Shown here: positions 1 to 8,617 of the stretch, piece after piece | How positions within the stretch are numbered: the first letter of the stretch is position 1 | Layout of the letters: each line of letters starts with the position of its first letter | NCBI GenBank assembly: GCA_018242685.1 | Contig: JAFEBM010000044.1 | Location: 1-47,937, forward strand | Direction: 5' to 3' | DNA length: 47,937 bases | DNA from: Nitrospira sp. | GTDB taxonomy: Bacteria; Nitrospirota; Nitrospiria; Nitrospirales; Nitrospiraceae | The notes under the pieces: model-generated | Seen by the model: the letters and a program-made list of their open reading frames with translations, nothing else | What the model was told of the DNA's origin: nothing | Databases searched by the model: none | Made by a program: the position numbers and the translations under genes

Positions 1-23
1 GACATTTCTAAATTGGGTTGACA
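1..23. mobile_element. Possible terminal remnant or end of an insertion sequence
   Basis: The first bases (gacatttctaaattgggt, then TTGACA at 18-23) resemble the terminal repeats of some IS21/IS3-type elements, which often carry ACATTTCTAAATTG-like repeats and end in TGTCA on the complementary strand. No transposase is visible, because the window begins here. This is recalled resemblance only. Confidence 0.25.
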
Positions 24-40
24 CTTTCCAGTTCGTCTCG

Positions 41-69
41 TTGACTCGTCGAAAGCAAGAGGGTATGCT
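41..69 (+). promoter_or_regulatory. Candidate sigma-70 promoter for the yqeY-like gene
   Basis: TTGACT (41-46), a 17-nt spacer, and TATGCT (64-69). Transcription would start near 76, about 30 nt before the ATG at 107. A perfect TTGACA at 18-23 lies further upstream but has no good -10 at the right distance. Confidence 0.5.
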
Positions 70-106
70 CTTAACCCGGCTCAGCGCCTAACCCGTGAGA
101 CTTTCT

Positions 107-553
107 ATGTCGTTGTCCGACCGCCTGACCGAAGATCTCAAGCTCGCGATGAAATCACGCGATCAACTTCGCATGGATGTCATCCGTATGATCAAAGCCG
201 CCGTCCTGAACAAAGAAGTCGAGCTGAAGCGGGACCTTGATGATGCTGAAATGAGCCGCGTGATGACGACCCTCGTAAAACAGCGTCGGGAATCCGTCGA
301 GCAATTTGAAAAGGCTCAACGGACGGAACTGGCTGCCAAAGAACGGAAGGAAATCGAAATTATCGAATCCTACCTCCCCAAACCGCTTTCCCCTCAAGAG
401 ATCGAGGCCATTGTCGCATCGGCTGTCGTGGAGACCGATTCCCACTCACTCAAGGATATGGGAACGGTCATGAAGGCAGTTATGGCTCGCCTTGCAGGAC
501 AATCCATTGACGGCAAGCACGTCAGTGACCTGGTAAAAAACAAGCTCACCTGA
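107..553 (+). CDS. GatB/YqeY domain-containing protein
   Basis: 148-aa protein of the YqeY family, small cytosolic helical proteins that share the tail domain of the GatB subunit of the tRNA amidotransferase. The whole length fits the family: the N-terminus MSLSDRLTEDLKLAMKSRD, a central KEIEIIESYLPKPLS segment, and a C-terminal region with GTVMKAVM. The family is usually linked to tRNA-dependent amidation by homology, but its own role is poorly defined. A GTG at 95 is in frame, but the family normally begins at the MSL of the ATG at 107, so I chose that. It lies alone, 82 bp ahead of a response regulator gene. A sigma-70-like promoter precedes it. Confidence 0.9.
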   Translation: MSLSDRLTEDLKLAMKSRDQLRMDVIRMIKAAVLNKEVELKRDLDDAEMSRVMTTLVKQRRESVEQFEKAQRTELAAKERKEIEIIESYLPKPLSPQEIEAIVASAVVETDSHSLKDMGTVMKAVMARLAGQSIDGKHVSDLVKNKLT

Positions 554-635
554 TTCGTCTCTAGAATCCTTTGCCAAACCAAATCCTACGCTCCTGTCGG
601 CTTCAGTTTCGTTCATCCTTAGCCGTTAAGGTGGT

Positions 636-1274
636 ATGGCGATCCTCATAGTCGATGACTCTCCAGACCAACATCTCTTACTTCGGTCTATCCTGAGCAA
701 GGCCGGCCATGATGAGATTCTCGTGGCTGATTCGGCCTCGGCGGCTTTTACGACCTTGAACCTTGACGGAAGGCAAGTTTCAAGCAATGTCGATCTGATT
801 CTGATGGATGTACTCATGCCTAACATCGACGGGGTAGTGGCCTGCCGACGAATCAAACAGCAGGCCCACCTCCGCGACATTCCGATCATCATGGTGACCG
901 CTCAAAATGATCTCAACAATCTTCGAGAAGCATTCTCGGCCGGCGCGATGGATTACATCAACAAACCCGTGAATGGAGTGGAGTTACTGGCCCGCGTATC
1001 CTCGGCGCTCACATTGAAGAACGAAATGGATTGCCGGAAGGAACGGGAAGCGGAGCTTTGCCGCAGCAATGAGGAACTCCAACGCGCTCTCCGCGAGGTC
1101 AAAGTACTTCGGGGCCTGATTCCGATCTGCGCCTCATGCAAGAAAATCCGTAATGATGGCGGATTCTGGCAACAACTTGAAGAGTATATCGGCGAGCATT
1201 CCGAAGCCGAGTTCAGCCACGGACTCTGCCAACCCTGTCTCAAAAAGCTTTATCCTAGCGTTTATCAAGACTAG
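636..1274 (+). CDS. Response regulator with C-terminal four-cysteine motif
   Basis: 212-aa cytosolic protein. Residues 1-125 form a CheY-like receiver: the acidic pocket DD at 7-8, phosphoacceptor D58 in LILMDVLMP, T89 in IIMVTA and K110 in NKP. A short charged, coiled-coil-like stretch (about 128-158) follows. The C-terminal segment has two CxxC pairs (C165/C168 and C198/C201) around an aromatic and acidic stretch ending HSEAEFSHG, which suggests a metal-binding knuckle. There is no recognisable DNA-binding or enzymatic output domain. A similar C-terminus occurs in the regulator at 9855. The gene leads a same-strand cluster with a GGDEF regulator, a hybrid kinase and an HPt protein, so it is probably a phosphorelay partner. 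The output function is unknown. Confidence 0.85.
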   Translation: MAILIVDDSPDQHLLLRSILSKAGHDEILVADSASAAFTTLNLDGRQVSSNVDLILMDVLMPNIDGVVACRRIKQQAHLRDIPIIMVTAQNDLNNLREAFSAGAMDYINKPVNGVELLARVSSALTLKNEMDCRKEREAELCRSNEELQRALREVKVLRGLIPICASCKKIRNDGGFWQQLEEYIGEHSEAEFSHGLCQPCLKKLYPSVYQD

Positions 1275-1319
1275 CTGTTACGATTCCCCAAGCTTTCCTT
1301 CTCAAGGCCGTGTGAATGT

Positions 1320-2324
1320 ATGAGCATTCTCATCGTCGACGACTCCGCAGACGATCGGCTACTGTTGCAAGCCATTCTGTCGGCTGCCGGCTATGAAAAC
1401 ATTCTGACGGCGGATTCCGCCGCCGCCGCGTTCAGGCATCTCGGCCTGGACGGAGGCAAGCAAGGCGCTGCGCGGGTCGATCTGATCCTGATGGATATTC
1501 TCATGCCGCAGATGAACGGCATCGAAGCCTGTCGACAGATAAAGGCCGCCGATCGGTTCCGAGATACCCCGATTATTATGGTCACCGTCAAAACAGATCC
1601 GGTCGATCTTCAACTCGCGTTTGCCGCCGGAGCCATGGATTACGTCGCCAAACCGGTCAACAAGGTCGAGCTCCTGACCAGAGTGCGGTCAGTGCTCAGG
1701 CTTGTCCACGAAATCGACCGCCGCCGCGCCCGGGAGCAGGAACTCCTTGAGGTCATGCGTCAGCTCCAAGAAGCCAATCAGATGTTGCTCCGTCTTTCCT
1801 GCTTGGATGGATTGACGGGTATCACCAATCGACGCCAGTTCGACGACTTTTTGGACCAGGAATGGCGGAGAGCGGCGCGCGAGTCGACTCCTTTGTCGCT
1901 GATTATGTTCGATATCGACCGATTTAAGACCTATAACGACGCCAAAGGTCATACAGCCGGCGATGAGTGCCTCAAACAGGTCGCTGCGGCAATCTCCAGC
2001 TCCGTGAATCGCCCCGGTGATTTGGTCGCCCGCTATGGAGGAGACGAGTTTGTCACGGTACTGCCCGGCACTGGTATCGACGGCGCGGCACAGGTAGCGG
2101 AGAGCCTCCGTCGCCGAGTCGAATCCCTCGGGATGAAACACGCAGATGGAGAACTCGTCACGATCAGCGTCGGATATGCCAGCATCGTTCCCAACAGAAA
2201 CGCATCTCCCACGGATCTCATCAAAACTGCAGATCAGGCCCTCTATCAAGCGAAACAAGAGGGACGCAATCGGACCAAATCGGCCAGTATTTTGTCGCTG
2301 GTCCGAAACTCACACGAAGACTAG
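1320..2324 (+). CDS. Response regulator with GGDEF domain (diguanylate cyclase)
   Basis: 334-aa protein. Residues 1-125 are a receiver (phosphoacceptor D59, K111), followed by a coiled linker (about 130-158) and a GGDEF domain from about 160 to 325. The active-site loop is intact (GGDEF at 240-244), and an RxxD inhibitory site, RPGD at 231-234, sits the canonical five residues upstream. It should therefore make cyclic di-GMP from two GTP when phosphorylated and be open to product inhibition. The receiver is clearly paralogous to that of the preceding gene, sharing ILIVDDS, the ADSA segment and VDLILMD. The gap to the upstream gene is 45 bp and to the downstream kinase 37 bp, so they are likely co-transcribed. 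This is the plausible output of the phosphorelay encoded here. Confidence 0.93.
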   Translation: MSILIVDDSADDRLLLQAILSAAGYENILTADSAAAAFRHLGLDGGKQGAARVDLILMDILMPQMNGIEACRQIKAADRFRDTPIIMVTVKTDPVDLQLAFAAGAMDYVAKPVNKVELLTRVRSVLRLVHEIDRRRAREQELLEVMRQLQEANQMLLRLSCLDGLTGITNRRQFDDFLDQEWRRAARESTPLSLIMFDIDRFKTYNDAKGHTAGDECLKQVAAAISSSVNRPGDLVARYGGDEFVTVLPGTGIDGAAQVAESLRRRVESLGMKHADGELVTISVGYASIVPNRNASPTDLIKTADQALYQAKQEGRNRTKSASILSLVRNSHED

Positions 2325-2361
2325 CAGGCGTTCAGAACTATTCGCCGAGTATTGATTCCCC

Positions 2362-4647
2362 ATGTCACGGTCACGCCATCCACATGGAGGACCTCAAGAT
2401 CGCGTCGCGGGCACCATGACCTCCTCTCGCCCCTCCCGCTCGTCAACCAGGCGAATCACCACTTCCCTCAAGCGGAAGCCCTCCGAACGAACTGCCCTCC
2501 CATTCGAGCAGAGTGCGGCCACACGGCTCAAGCAGTATCAAAACACGCTCCTCAAACTGGCGCAAAGTGAGGCGTTGAACAGCGGCAACACTTCCCGCGT
2601 CTTTCGGGCCATTTCAGAGGCATGCTGCAGCTTGTTACAAGTCAAACGCGCTAGCGTCTGGCTGCTTACTAAGGAGCGAACTGCCATCGAACTGATTGAC
2701 GTATGCACATCCGGCCGACGACATTCCACCCCTACCTTCGTGTTCCAGTCCTCACATTGGCTTGCTTATCTTCGATCGCTGACTCATAAACATCGTCCCA
2801 TTGCAGTCCACCATGCTGTCCGAGATTCACGATTCAAGGAGTTGGCACCGTCGTACGCCTCGCACTTCCACGTTGAGGCCGTATTGAGTGCGCCGATCAA
2901 GCAGAATAGAAGGCTCGTGGGCGCACTCTGTGCGGAGTCGGTCAGCGCCCCTCGACGGTGGAGCCGACATGAAGAATACCTGGCCCGCCTACTGGCAACT
3001 ATGGCAACCCTTGCTTTAGAAGCAGCCGAACGGCGTGAAGTGGAACAAGCCCTTCGTGTCGCCAAAGAAGCCGCTGAAGTGGCCAACCGTGCGAAGAGCG
3101 AATTTCTCGCCAGCATGAGCCACGAAATCCGCACCCCCATGAATGCCATCATCGGCATGGCCGATCTTCTCTGGGATACCCCGCTCTCACCTGACCAAAG
3201 AAAGTACTTACGTATTTTCAGACGTGCGGGCGGCACACTCTTGAATCTCATCAACGATATTTTGGATCTTTCTAAAGTCGAAGCCGGTCGCTTGGAGTTG
3301 GAATCCATCGGATTCGACCTGAATGAAGTCATCGACAAGGCCATCGATATCATGGCGATGCGTGCCAACGAGAAGGGTCTGGAACTTGCATGTCATGTGG
3401 ATCGGAATGTGCCCTGTCATTTGGTCGGTGACCCGACGCGGCTGACACAGATATTAATCAATCTGATGGGCAATGCCCTCAAATTTACCGATGAAGGTTC
3501 CATTGTCGTTCGTGTCACGAACGATCCCGATCGAAATATCGCCGGTGCCGTTCGGTTTTCCATCAGTGACACAGGAATCGGCATTCCTTCCGACCACCTC
3601 ATCTCGATTTTCGAACGTTTTACGCAGGCACATGCCTCAACGACCAGACAGTATGGAGGGACAGGACTCGGCCTTGCGATCACCAAACGCCTCGTCGAAG
3701 GTATGAACGGGCGGATCTGGGCCGAGAGTATAGTGGGAACGGGGAGCACCTTCTACTGTTCCGTCTTGCTTGAGGCTCAAACCGAATCGTCTCATCAGAA
3801 ATCCACAACGCCGATCAACCTTGCCGGAGTCAGAGTCCTGGTCGTGGACGACCATCCCACCAACCGCCTCATACTCCGTGAACTATTAAGTGCATGGGGG
3901 GCTCAGGTTACGGAAGCAAGCGACGGGATGACCGCATTAGACGACCTTCGCCAGGCATCTGAACGAGGACAGGCGTACGAGCTTCTGCTCCTCGATTGCC
4001 GCATGCCTGAGATGAGCGGCTTCCGCGTTGTGGAACAGCTGAAATCCTCGCCCAACAGGTGTTCTCCGACCATCATCATGCTGACCTCCGATCATTGGGC
4101 GGATGATATCGCACGGACGTATGATCTTGGCCTCGGTGGGTATCTGATTAAACCCATCCGGCGGTCCGACCTTTCGCAAACAATCGGGATCGCCCTCGGT
4201 CGGACAAAAAAAATGCCGCAGACAGGTGTGAAAGTCGTAGCGTCCGGGTCGACCGTTTCGACGCGGGCCTTGCGCGTATTACTGGTTGAAGATTCCCCTG
4301 ACAACCAACTGCTGGTCCGGGCATACCTGAAGCAGACCGAGTATGTTCTCGACGTGGCAGAACACGGCGCCGTCGCACTGGACAAATTCAAGTCCGCGCA
4401 TTACGACGTCATCTTGATGGACGTACAAATGCCTGTGATGGACGGCTATGTCGCGACAAAGGCCATCCGCTCGTGGGAACGGGATCATGATCTTCCTCCC
4501 ATACCGATCGTCGCCCTCACGGCATTGGCCCTCAAGGAGGAAGGGGCACGCATCTTTGAAGCTGGCTGCGACACACACCTCACGAAGCCCGTCAAGAAAT
4601 CCACGTTATTGGAAGTTCTTCGGGCATACAAGGAACACGTCGTCTAG
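2362..4647 (+). CDS. Hybrid histidine kinase (GAF-HisKA-HATPase-REC-REC)
   Basis: 761-aa hybrid kinase without membrane segments. The N-terminal 45 residues are basic and low-complexity. A GAF-type sensor spans about 65-225, then a short coiled stretch. HisKA has the phosphorylated H254 in [14 protein letters not shown]. The HATPase domain has its N box near residue 367 (NLMGNALKF), DTGIGIP and GGTGLGLAI. Two receivers follow, with phosphoacceptors D545 (LLLLDCRMP) and D687 (VILMDVQMP). It is a cytosolic sensor of an unknown small-molecule or redox signal. It has no fused HPt domain, but the next gene, 2 nt downstream, is a free HPt protein. The start is uncertain: an in-frame ATG at 2416 would remove the basic leader. 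BarA/TorS-like phosphorelay logic is inferred. Confidence 0.92.
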   Translation: MSRSRHPHGGPQDRVAGTMTSSRPSRSSTRRITTSLKRKPSERTALPFEQSAATRLKQYQNTLLKLAQSEALNSGNTSRVFRAISEACCSLLQVKRASVWLLTKERTAIELIDVCTSGRRHSTPTFVFQSSHWLAYLRSLTHKHRPIAVHHAVRDSRFKELAPSYASHFHVEAVLSAPIKQNRRLVGALCAESVSAPRRWSRHEEYLARLLATMATLALEAAERREVEQALRVAKEAAEVANRAKSEFLASMSHEIRTPMNAIIGMADLLWDTPLSPDQRKYLRIFRRAGGTLLNLINDILDLSKVEAGRLELESIGFDLNEVIDKAIDIMAMRANEKGLELACHVDRNVPCHLVGDPTRLTQILINLMGNALKFTDEGSIVVRVTNDPDRNIAGAVRFSISDTGIGIPSDHLISIFERFTQAHASTTRQYGGTGLGLAITKRLVEGMNGRIWAESIVGTGSTFYCSVLLEAQTESSHQKSTTPINLAGVRVLVVDDHPTNRLILRELLSAWGAQVTEASDGMTALDDLRQASERGQAYELLLLDCRMPEMSGFRVVEQLKSSPNRCSPTIIMLTSDHWADDIARTYDLGLGGYLIKPIRRSDLSQTIGIALGRTKKMPQTGVKVVASGSTVSTRALRVLLVEDSPDNQLLVRAYLKQTEYVLDVAEHGAVALDKFKSAHYDVILMDVQMPVMDGYVATKAIRSWERDHDLPPIPIVALTALALKEEGARIFEAGCDTHLTKPVKKSTLLEVLRAYKEHVV

Positions 4648-4649
4648 CG

Positions 4650-4973
4650 ATGCACGCCTCACATCCGGAACCGACAGATCAACTCACTGTGGAGATCTGT
4701 CGCGATCTTGAAGGGATTGTGCCGATCTTCTTAGGTAACCGAAAGAAAGATGCTCGGATACTTCGAGAGGCTTTGGTCAAGCGAAACTTCAGGACCGTTC
4801 AGACGCTAGGCCATCGCATGAAGGGCGATGGAGGCGGTTTTGGGTTCGATCGAATTACCGAAATCGGAGCGGCGATGGAACGCGCGGCGAAACTGGAGGA
4901 CTGCTTAACAATCGAACAGCACATCAGACAACTGGAAGACTTCCTCAAACGCGTGACCGTTGTCTACCGTTAG
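4650..4973 (+). CDS. HPt (histidine phosphotransfer) domain protein
   Basis: 107-aa single-domain HPt protein. The hallmark LGHRMKGDGGGFGF puts the phosphorylated histidine at H55, followed by the Gly-rich turn seen in HPt domains and amphipathic helices on both sides. Its ATG lies 2 nt after the stop of the hybrid kinase, so the two are translationally linked. It should take phosphate from a kinase receiver (D545 or D687) and pass it to a response regulator such as the two at 636 and 1320. The rest of the protein is helical, with no membrane or signal sequence. Confidence 0.85.
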   Translation: MHASHPEPTDQLTVEICRDLEGIVPIFLGNRKKDARILREALVKRNFRTVQTLGHRMKGDGGGFGFDRITEIGAAMERAAKLEDCLTIEQHIRQLEDFLKRVTVVYR

Positions 4974-4993
4974 AGAAAAATGGCTCCTCATCA

Positions 4994-5857
4994 TCAAGCC
5001 ATAACCGGACGTTCCGGAGGAGGTGATCGCTGCAACACATAGTCGATCGAAAGCATCAATCGCTTAGTCTGACATCGACTGGCCTTATGAAAAGCGCTGG
5101 TTTCCTCGAACACCATGGTCCCCTTTTCGCCTAGCATCGGCTTAATGCGATCGCCGAACCTTTGCTGAGCGACCGTATCATTCAGAATAATCCGACAAAT
5201 TTCTCCAAAGCTTTTTGTTTTATGCGTATTCTCAATGAGAATATGCGGACCGCAAGAAGCGTCCACGTCGGTAAGATAGATAAAAACGGTCAAAGACTTG
5301 AAATCTAATGTGTCATAGTGAAATGCATCCCCGTCATACTGTACCGGCACGTTACTACTCGATAGTAAACCTTGTCGTTCTTTGTCCGCCTTGTTACCGA
5401 AAGACCATTTCAATTGCGTCAACCACAAAATCGGTTCAGCGCCCAAGTACTTCCTCGCGACCTCCACAAGCTTCTCGTTCCTGGCGATCTGATCTATGGC
5501 CTCACATTCTCGATGCGGATCCCAGTATTTCAAGAACTTAGTGTCCTTCGTATACTGAATAATCCGCGCTACATACTCTTCCGGAATCTTCCATCCGTTT
5601 GCATATCCTCGCTCATTCAGCGAATTGACCACGGGATCGACTTCAAGCTTTGGGAATAAATCATGTCGCTCAACTCGCATGGGTCGGACATGATTACGCC
5701 GTTGATAATAGCGGATTGCGTGTTGTCTGAATGGACCGAGTATCAGCCATCCACGGACCATTTGCATAAACCGAAGCATCCATCGGTTCTTGTGAAGAAG
5801 AATCCGGAGCTGATGATAAAGCTGAGGAATTTGTGGTAGCACTTTCGCCCCTTTCAT
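4994..5857 (-). CDS. Phytanoyl-CoA dioxygenase (PhyH)-like Fe(II)/2-oxoglutarate oxygenase
   Basis: 287 aa. The C-terminal half looks like a double-stranded beta-helix oxygenase: an HxD pair (H180, D182 in FHYDTLDF), a strand with FIYLTDVD followed by CGPHILIENTHK, a distal histidine (H257 in AFHKAS) and a basic residue (R266 in KRLML) for 2-oxoglutarate. These are the iron and co-substrate ligands expected in the PhyH superfamily. The N-terminal ~65 residues are basic and hydrophobic and do not belong to the core. The substrate cannot be told from sequence; relatives act on lipids, polyketides or surface sugars. It converges on the HPt gene with a 20-bp gap. A Fur-like box lies 57 bp upstream, consistent with iron control of an iron enzyme. 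Confidence 0.7.
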   Translation of the reverse strand: MKGAKVLPQIPQLYHQLRILLHKNRWMLRFMQMVRGWLILGPFRQHAIRYYQRRNHVRPMRVERHDLFPKLEVDPVVNSLNERGYANGWKIPEEYVARIIQYTKDTKFLKYWDPHRECEAIDQIARNEKLVEVARKYLGAEPILWLTQLKWSFGNKADKERQGLLSSSNVPVQYDGDAFHYDTLDFKSLTVFIYLTDVDASCGPHILIENTHKTKSFGEICRIILNDTVAQQRFGDRIKPMLGEKGTMVFEETSAFHKASRCQTKRLMLSIDYVLQRSPPPERPVMA

Positions 5858-5913
5858 GGAATGTTTGGGGGTAGAAAAACCTTTCGCTCAAAAATTCTTG
5901 ATTCGCAACCCAC

Positions 5914-5928
5914 TGAGAACGATTATCA
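5914..5928. promoter_or_regulatory. Candidate Fur box upstream of the PhyH-like gene
   Basis: TGAGAACGATTATCA is a 7-1-7 inverted repeat. It matches the TGATAAT-N-ATTATCA form of the Fur box at 12 of 14 arm positions. It lies 57 bp before the ATG at 5857, where a promoter-proximal repressor site would be expected. I see no strong -35/-10 pair around it. Confidence 0.45.
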
Positions 5929-5929
5929 C

Positions 5930-6728
5930 AGAATGGAATCAGAGCATGAAGCATGCCGCTGGCATACGCAGCTCATACCGTAACTCGCATCCATGTTCCT
6001 TGCTCTCAACCATAATGAAACATTGAGCTAGATGCTATCACGTTAAGGATGTTACCTACTCCATTCAATAGCGAAATGTCTACCTTGATAGAAGTACTGT
6101 AGTCCAGAGCATACACGTGCTCGTGCACATGCCTTCCCCAAACCAGCACCACCAGCAAGGCAAGCACACGATCACAGACGGTGCGCTCGCCAAGGAGACA
6201 CATCAAGACGACGATGTCCTTCCCTAGCAGGGAGTATCCAAGAACTCGGGGCCGATGAGCGAGGACCCGCCAGAGCTTCAGGACATTACGTGTGGTGCAG
6301 ATGAGCACTTATCCTCCACGCACCTGTCGCATCCCGCGCAACAAGATCGGTGAAGTTACGCTGCGCCTTCGAGTAGAGGAGCGAGCGGAGCGGCAACAGC
6401 CACGGTGCCTCAGGGTCATAGGAGAGAAAGGTTCGGGTGGGCATGGCGCAATCTCCTCGCTTCTCACTACGTAGCGATGCTTTTATAGGAGTCAGAGGCT
6501 GCACGCAAGCGCGCGAGGATTAATGTCGGACAGGCTCCAGGATCGTTACCATGCGTTCGTGTGTGATCAAGCTAATGGTAGAGTCTCAGCAACGGGTTGT
6601 GTATAATGCACCACGGGAAGCGGGACTCGGTATTCCTCCTCGTTCTTCGACCGCAGCAATAAGACTGCATGCTTGTATGCAGCAAGCCCTGCGGGATTCA
6701 AGGTCACGGTCCCAAATATCCCACGGGT
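5930..6728. other. About 800 bp without a confident gene; possible mobile-element debris
   Basis: No open frame here has convincing homology. A minus-strand frame near 6286-6504 contains SYDPEAPWLLP, faintly like the start of IS1182-type transposases (YDP...LLPP), and then loses resemblance. A downstream minus-strand frame (6006-6308) is hydrophobic but unrecognised. TATAAT occurs at 6602-6607 but has no good -35. Two overlapping hairpins (CTGCAT at 6665-6670 with ATGCAG at 6677-6682; GCTTG at 6671-6675 with CAAGC at 6683-6687) lie in what would be the leader of the tRNA gene. Confidence 0.4.
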
Positions 6729-6804
6729 GGGGGGCTAGCTCAGTTGGGAGAGCACTACGTTCGCAACGTAGGGGTCGGGGGTTCAACTCCCCTGCCCTCC
6801 ACCA
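6729..6804 (+). tRNA. tRNA-Ala (anticodon CGC)
   Basis: Complete cloverleaf of 76 nt with an encoded CCA. The acceptor stem GGGGGGC pairs with GCCCTCC and contains a G3:U70 wobble, the classical alanine identity element. The D arm is GCTC/GAGC. The anticodon stem CTACG/CGTAG encloses the loop TTCGCAA, with anticodon CGC at 6762-6764. The T stem GGGGG/CCCCT encloses TTCAACT, and the variable loop has five bases. It reads GCG codons. No copy of its 3' end was noticed elsewhere in the window, so there is no sign of an attachment-site duplication. Confidence 0.95.
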
Positions 6805-7026
6805 AACCAAGCTCGCTCGTGCCGCGCGCTCCTCATCACTTTATCGCCATGATTGCGCGCGGATAAACACCACCCATAGGCTGTCTCATGAATTTCTCGA
6901 CTTGTACTTCTCCTTTGACACAGTGACCGTGCCTCTCGCTTGCTCCAGCGGCAGTTATTGCTTCCCACAGACTTCGACAACCAGTCTTCCACCTCTGAAT
7001 CGTTCGCTGTACAATGCAGACCCCAT

Positions 7027-7932
7027 ATGTCGCTCTCCCTTCTCATTCGATTCGGGACTTCAACATGGACCTATGAAGGCTGGCAAGGTCAGATTTATCA
7101 GCGACAGTATGCCAAAACGATGTTTGCAAAGGAATGCCTAGGAGAATATTGTCAATACCTCTACAACGGCGAACCACTCTTTCGCACGGTCGGGAACGAT
7201 TCCACGTTCTATCGCCCACCCACGGCGAGCCAACTTCGCCACTATCTGAAACAGATCCCCGAAGACTTCGAGATGTGCTGTAAGGTCTGGGAAGAGATCA
7301 CCATTCCACACTTTGCGCGGCAAGCCCGTTACGGTTCAAAGGCCGGACAACCGAATCCGCGATTTCTCGATGCGAACCTATTCAACGAACTGGTCCTGAC
7401 ACCATATCGCGAAGCTAAGTTTGAGCCGCACATGGGGCCATTCATTTTTGAGTTCCAACGGCACGGGCTCGGCACTGGCGAGTTTTGCTCACGGCTCGAT
7501 CAGTTCTTCGGCCAACTACCGAACGATTTCCGGTATGCGGTCGAGATCCGCAATGCGGGAGTGCTCGGGCCTGACTATTGGAAGGTGTTAGAGAACCATG
7601 GCGTGGCACACGTCTACAACCACTGGTCCTATATGCCGCCTTTGCTGGAGCAGCATCGGCAGATGCAAGAGCGCTTCACTGCACCGTTCACCGTGATCCG
7701 CCTACTCACACCGCTCAACATGCCGTACGAAGTCGCGAAAAAGCGAGCCGCGCCTTATAACAAGATTGTGGAAGCATTACCCCAAATGCGAAAAGAGACC
7801 GTGACCCTCATCAAGCAGGCCGTGGGAGACAATCGTCGAATCTATGTACTGGTGAACAATCGATCGGAAGGCAATGCGCCGTTGACGGTGCAAGCACTCC
7901 TAAGTTATCTACGCCATGAGGAAGAACGGTAA
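7027..7932 (+). CDS. DUF72 (YecE-like) protein
   Basis: 301-aa protein of the DUF72 family, a TIM-barrel fold of unknown enzymatic role. The N-terminus IRFGTSTWTYEGWQGQIY is the family signature. FEMCCKVWEEITIPHF, FIFEFQRHG, YAVEIRNAG and IYVLVNNRSEGNAPLT follow in the usual order. I took the ATG at 7027 because it puts the conserved GTSTWTYEGW near the N-terminus; longer in-frame starts would add 29 or more unrelated residues. It is transcribed away from the tRNA and converges on purN with a 10-bp gap. No catalytic assignment is justified. Confidence 0.85.
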   Translation: MSLSLLIRFGTSTWTYEGWQGQIYQRQYAKTMFAKECLGEYCQYLYNGEPLFRTVGNDSTFYRPPTASQLRHYLKQIPEDFEMCCKVWEEITIPHFARQARYGSKAGQPNPRFLDANLFNELVLTPYREAKFEPHMGPFIFEFQRHGLGTGEFCSRLDQFFGQLPNDFRYAVEIRNAGVLGPDYWKVLENHGVAHVYNHWSYMPPLLEQHRQMQERFTAPFTVIRLLTPLNMPYEVAKKRAAPYNKIVEALPQMRKETVTLIKQAVGDNRRIYVLVNNRSEGNAPLTVQALLSYLRHEEER

Positions 7933-7942
7933 TGTGAGTCCA

Positions 7943-8617
7943 TTATGTCAGACTGATAAGCGTTTCTCTACCAGGTTTGGCGTCATCAATGAAAACGCGG
8001 CGGCCATCGACACGCAGTCGTCCTTCGGCAAAGAGTTGCACGGCGCGGAGATAGATTTTGTGTTCTTGGACAAGGATTCTGGCGGCAAGGGTTTCAGGCG
8101 TGTCATCGTCGAGGATCGGCACGGCGGCTTGGATGATGATCGGCCCTTCATCCACTCCTTCCGTTACGAAATGCACGGTGCAGCCGGCCAACTTGCAGCC
8201 CCAATCAATCGCTTTCTTCTGCACATCCAATCCAGGAAATGACGGCAGCAGTGAGGGATGGATGTTCATCATACGATTGGCATAGGCATTGACCAGCACC
8301 GCCGTGACGATTTTCATGTAGCCGGCGAGCAAGACGAGTTCGACTTCATGCTGCTGAAGTATTTCCAATAATGACCGGTCGTACGCTTCACGACTGTCCG
8401 GTCGTCCAGTAAAGGGCTTCGGATCGACGAACAAATCCTTGAGCCCGTGCTTCCGAGCCCGCTCCAGTGCGACCGCGTCCTTTTTATTGCTGATGACAGC
8501 CACAATCTGAGCTTGCACCTGCCCCGCTTCGATCGCATCGATGATGGACTGTAGATTTGAGCCCCGACCGGATGCCAGTACCGCCACCCGCAATGGAGTC
8601 GTTCGGCTAATCGACAT
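7943..8617 (-). CDS. purN: Phosphoribosylglycinamide formyltransferase (GART), purN
   Basis: 224-aa cytosolic enzyme that transfers a formyl group from 10-formyl-THF to GAR in purine synthesis (third step). The phosphate-binding GRGSNL loop (17-22) and ISNKK are present. The catalytic set is intact: N118 and H120 in [14 protein letters not shown] and D156 in VDEGPII. I took the ATG at 8617, which overlaps the end of purM by 11 bp and puts the conserved [13 protein letters not shown] near the start; the longer in-frame start at 8659 adds 14 unrelated residues. It is translationally coupled to purM. Confidence 0.96.
   Translation of the reverse strand: MSISRTTPLRVAVLASGRGSNLQSIIDAIEAGQVQAQIVAVISNKKDAVALERARKHGLKDLFVDPKPFTGRPDSREAYDRSLLEILQQHEVELVLLAGYMKIVTAVLVNAYANRMMNIHPSLLPSFPGLDVQKKAIDWGCKLAGCTVHFVTEGVDEGPIIIQAAVPILDDDTPETLAARILVQEHKIYLRAVQLFAEGRLRVDGRRVFIDDAKPGRETLISLT

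Noticed and set aside
95..106. GTG at 95 as start of the YqeY-like gene
   Set aside because: The YqeY family begins at MSL; the ATG at 107 gives the expected N-terminus.
1689..2258. Minus-strand open frame opposite the GGDEF gene
   Set aside because: It is fully antisense to a well-supported diguanylate cyclase and shows no domain.
6780..6804. tRNA-Ala 3' end as an integration attachment site
   Set aside because: No second copy of the tRNA 3' end and no integrase gene were seen in the window.
6551..7141. Plus-strand open frame of 196 codons
   Set aside because: It runs straight through the tRNA-Ala gene and into the DUF72 start, so it cannot be a normal gene.
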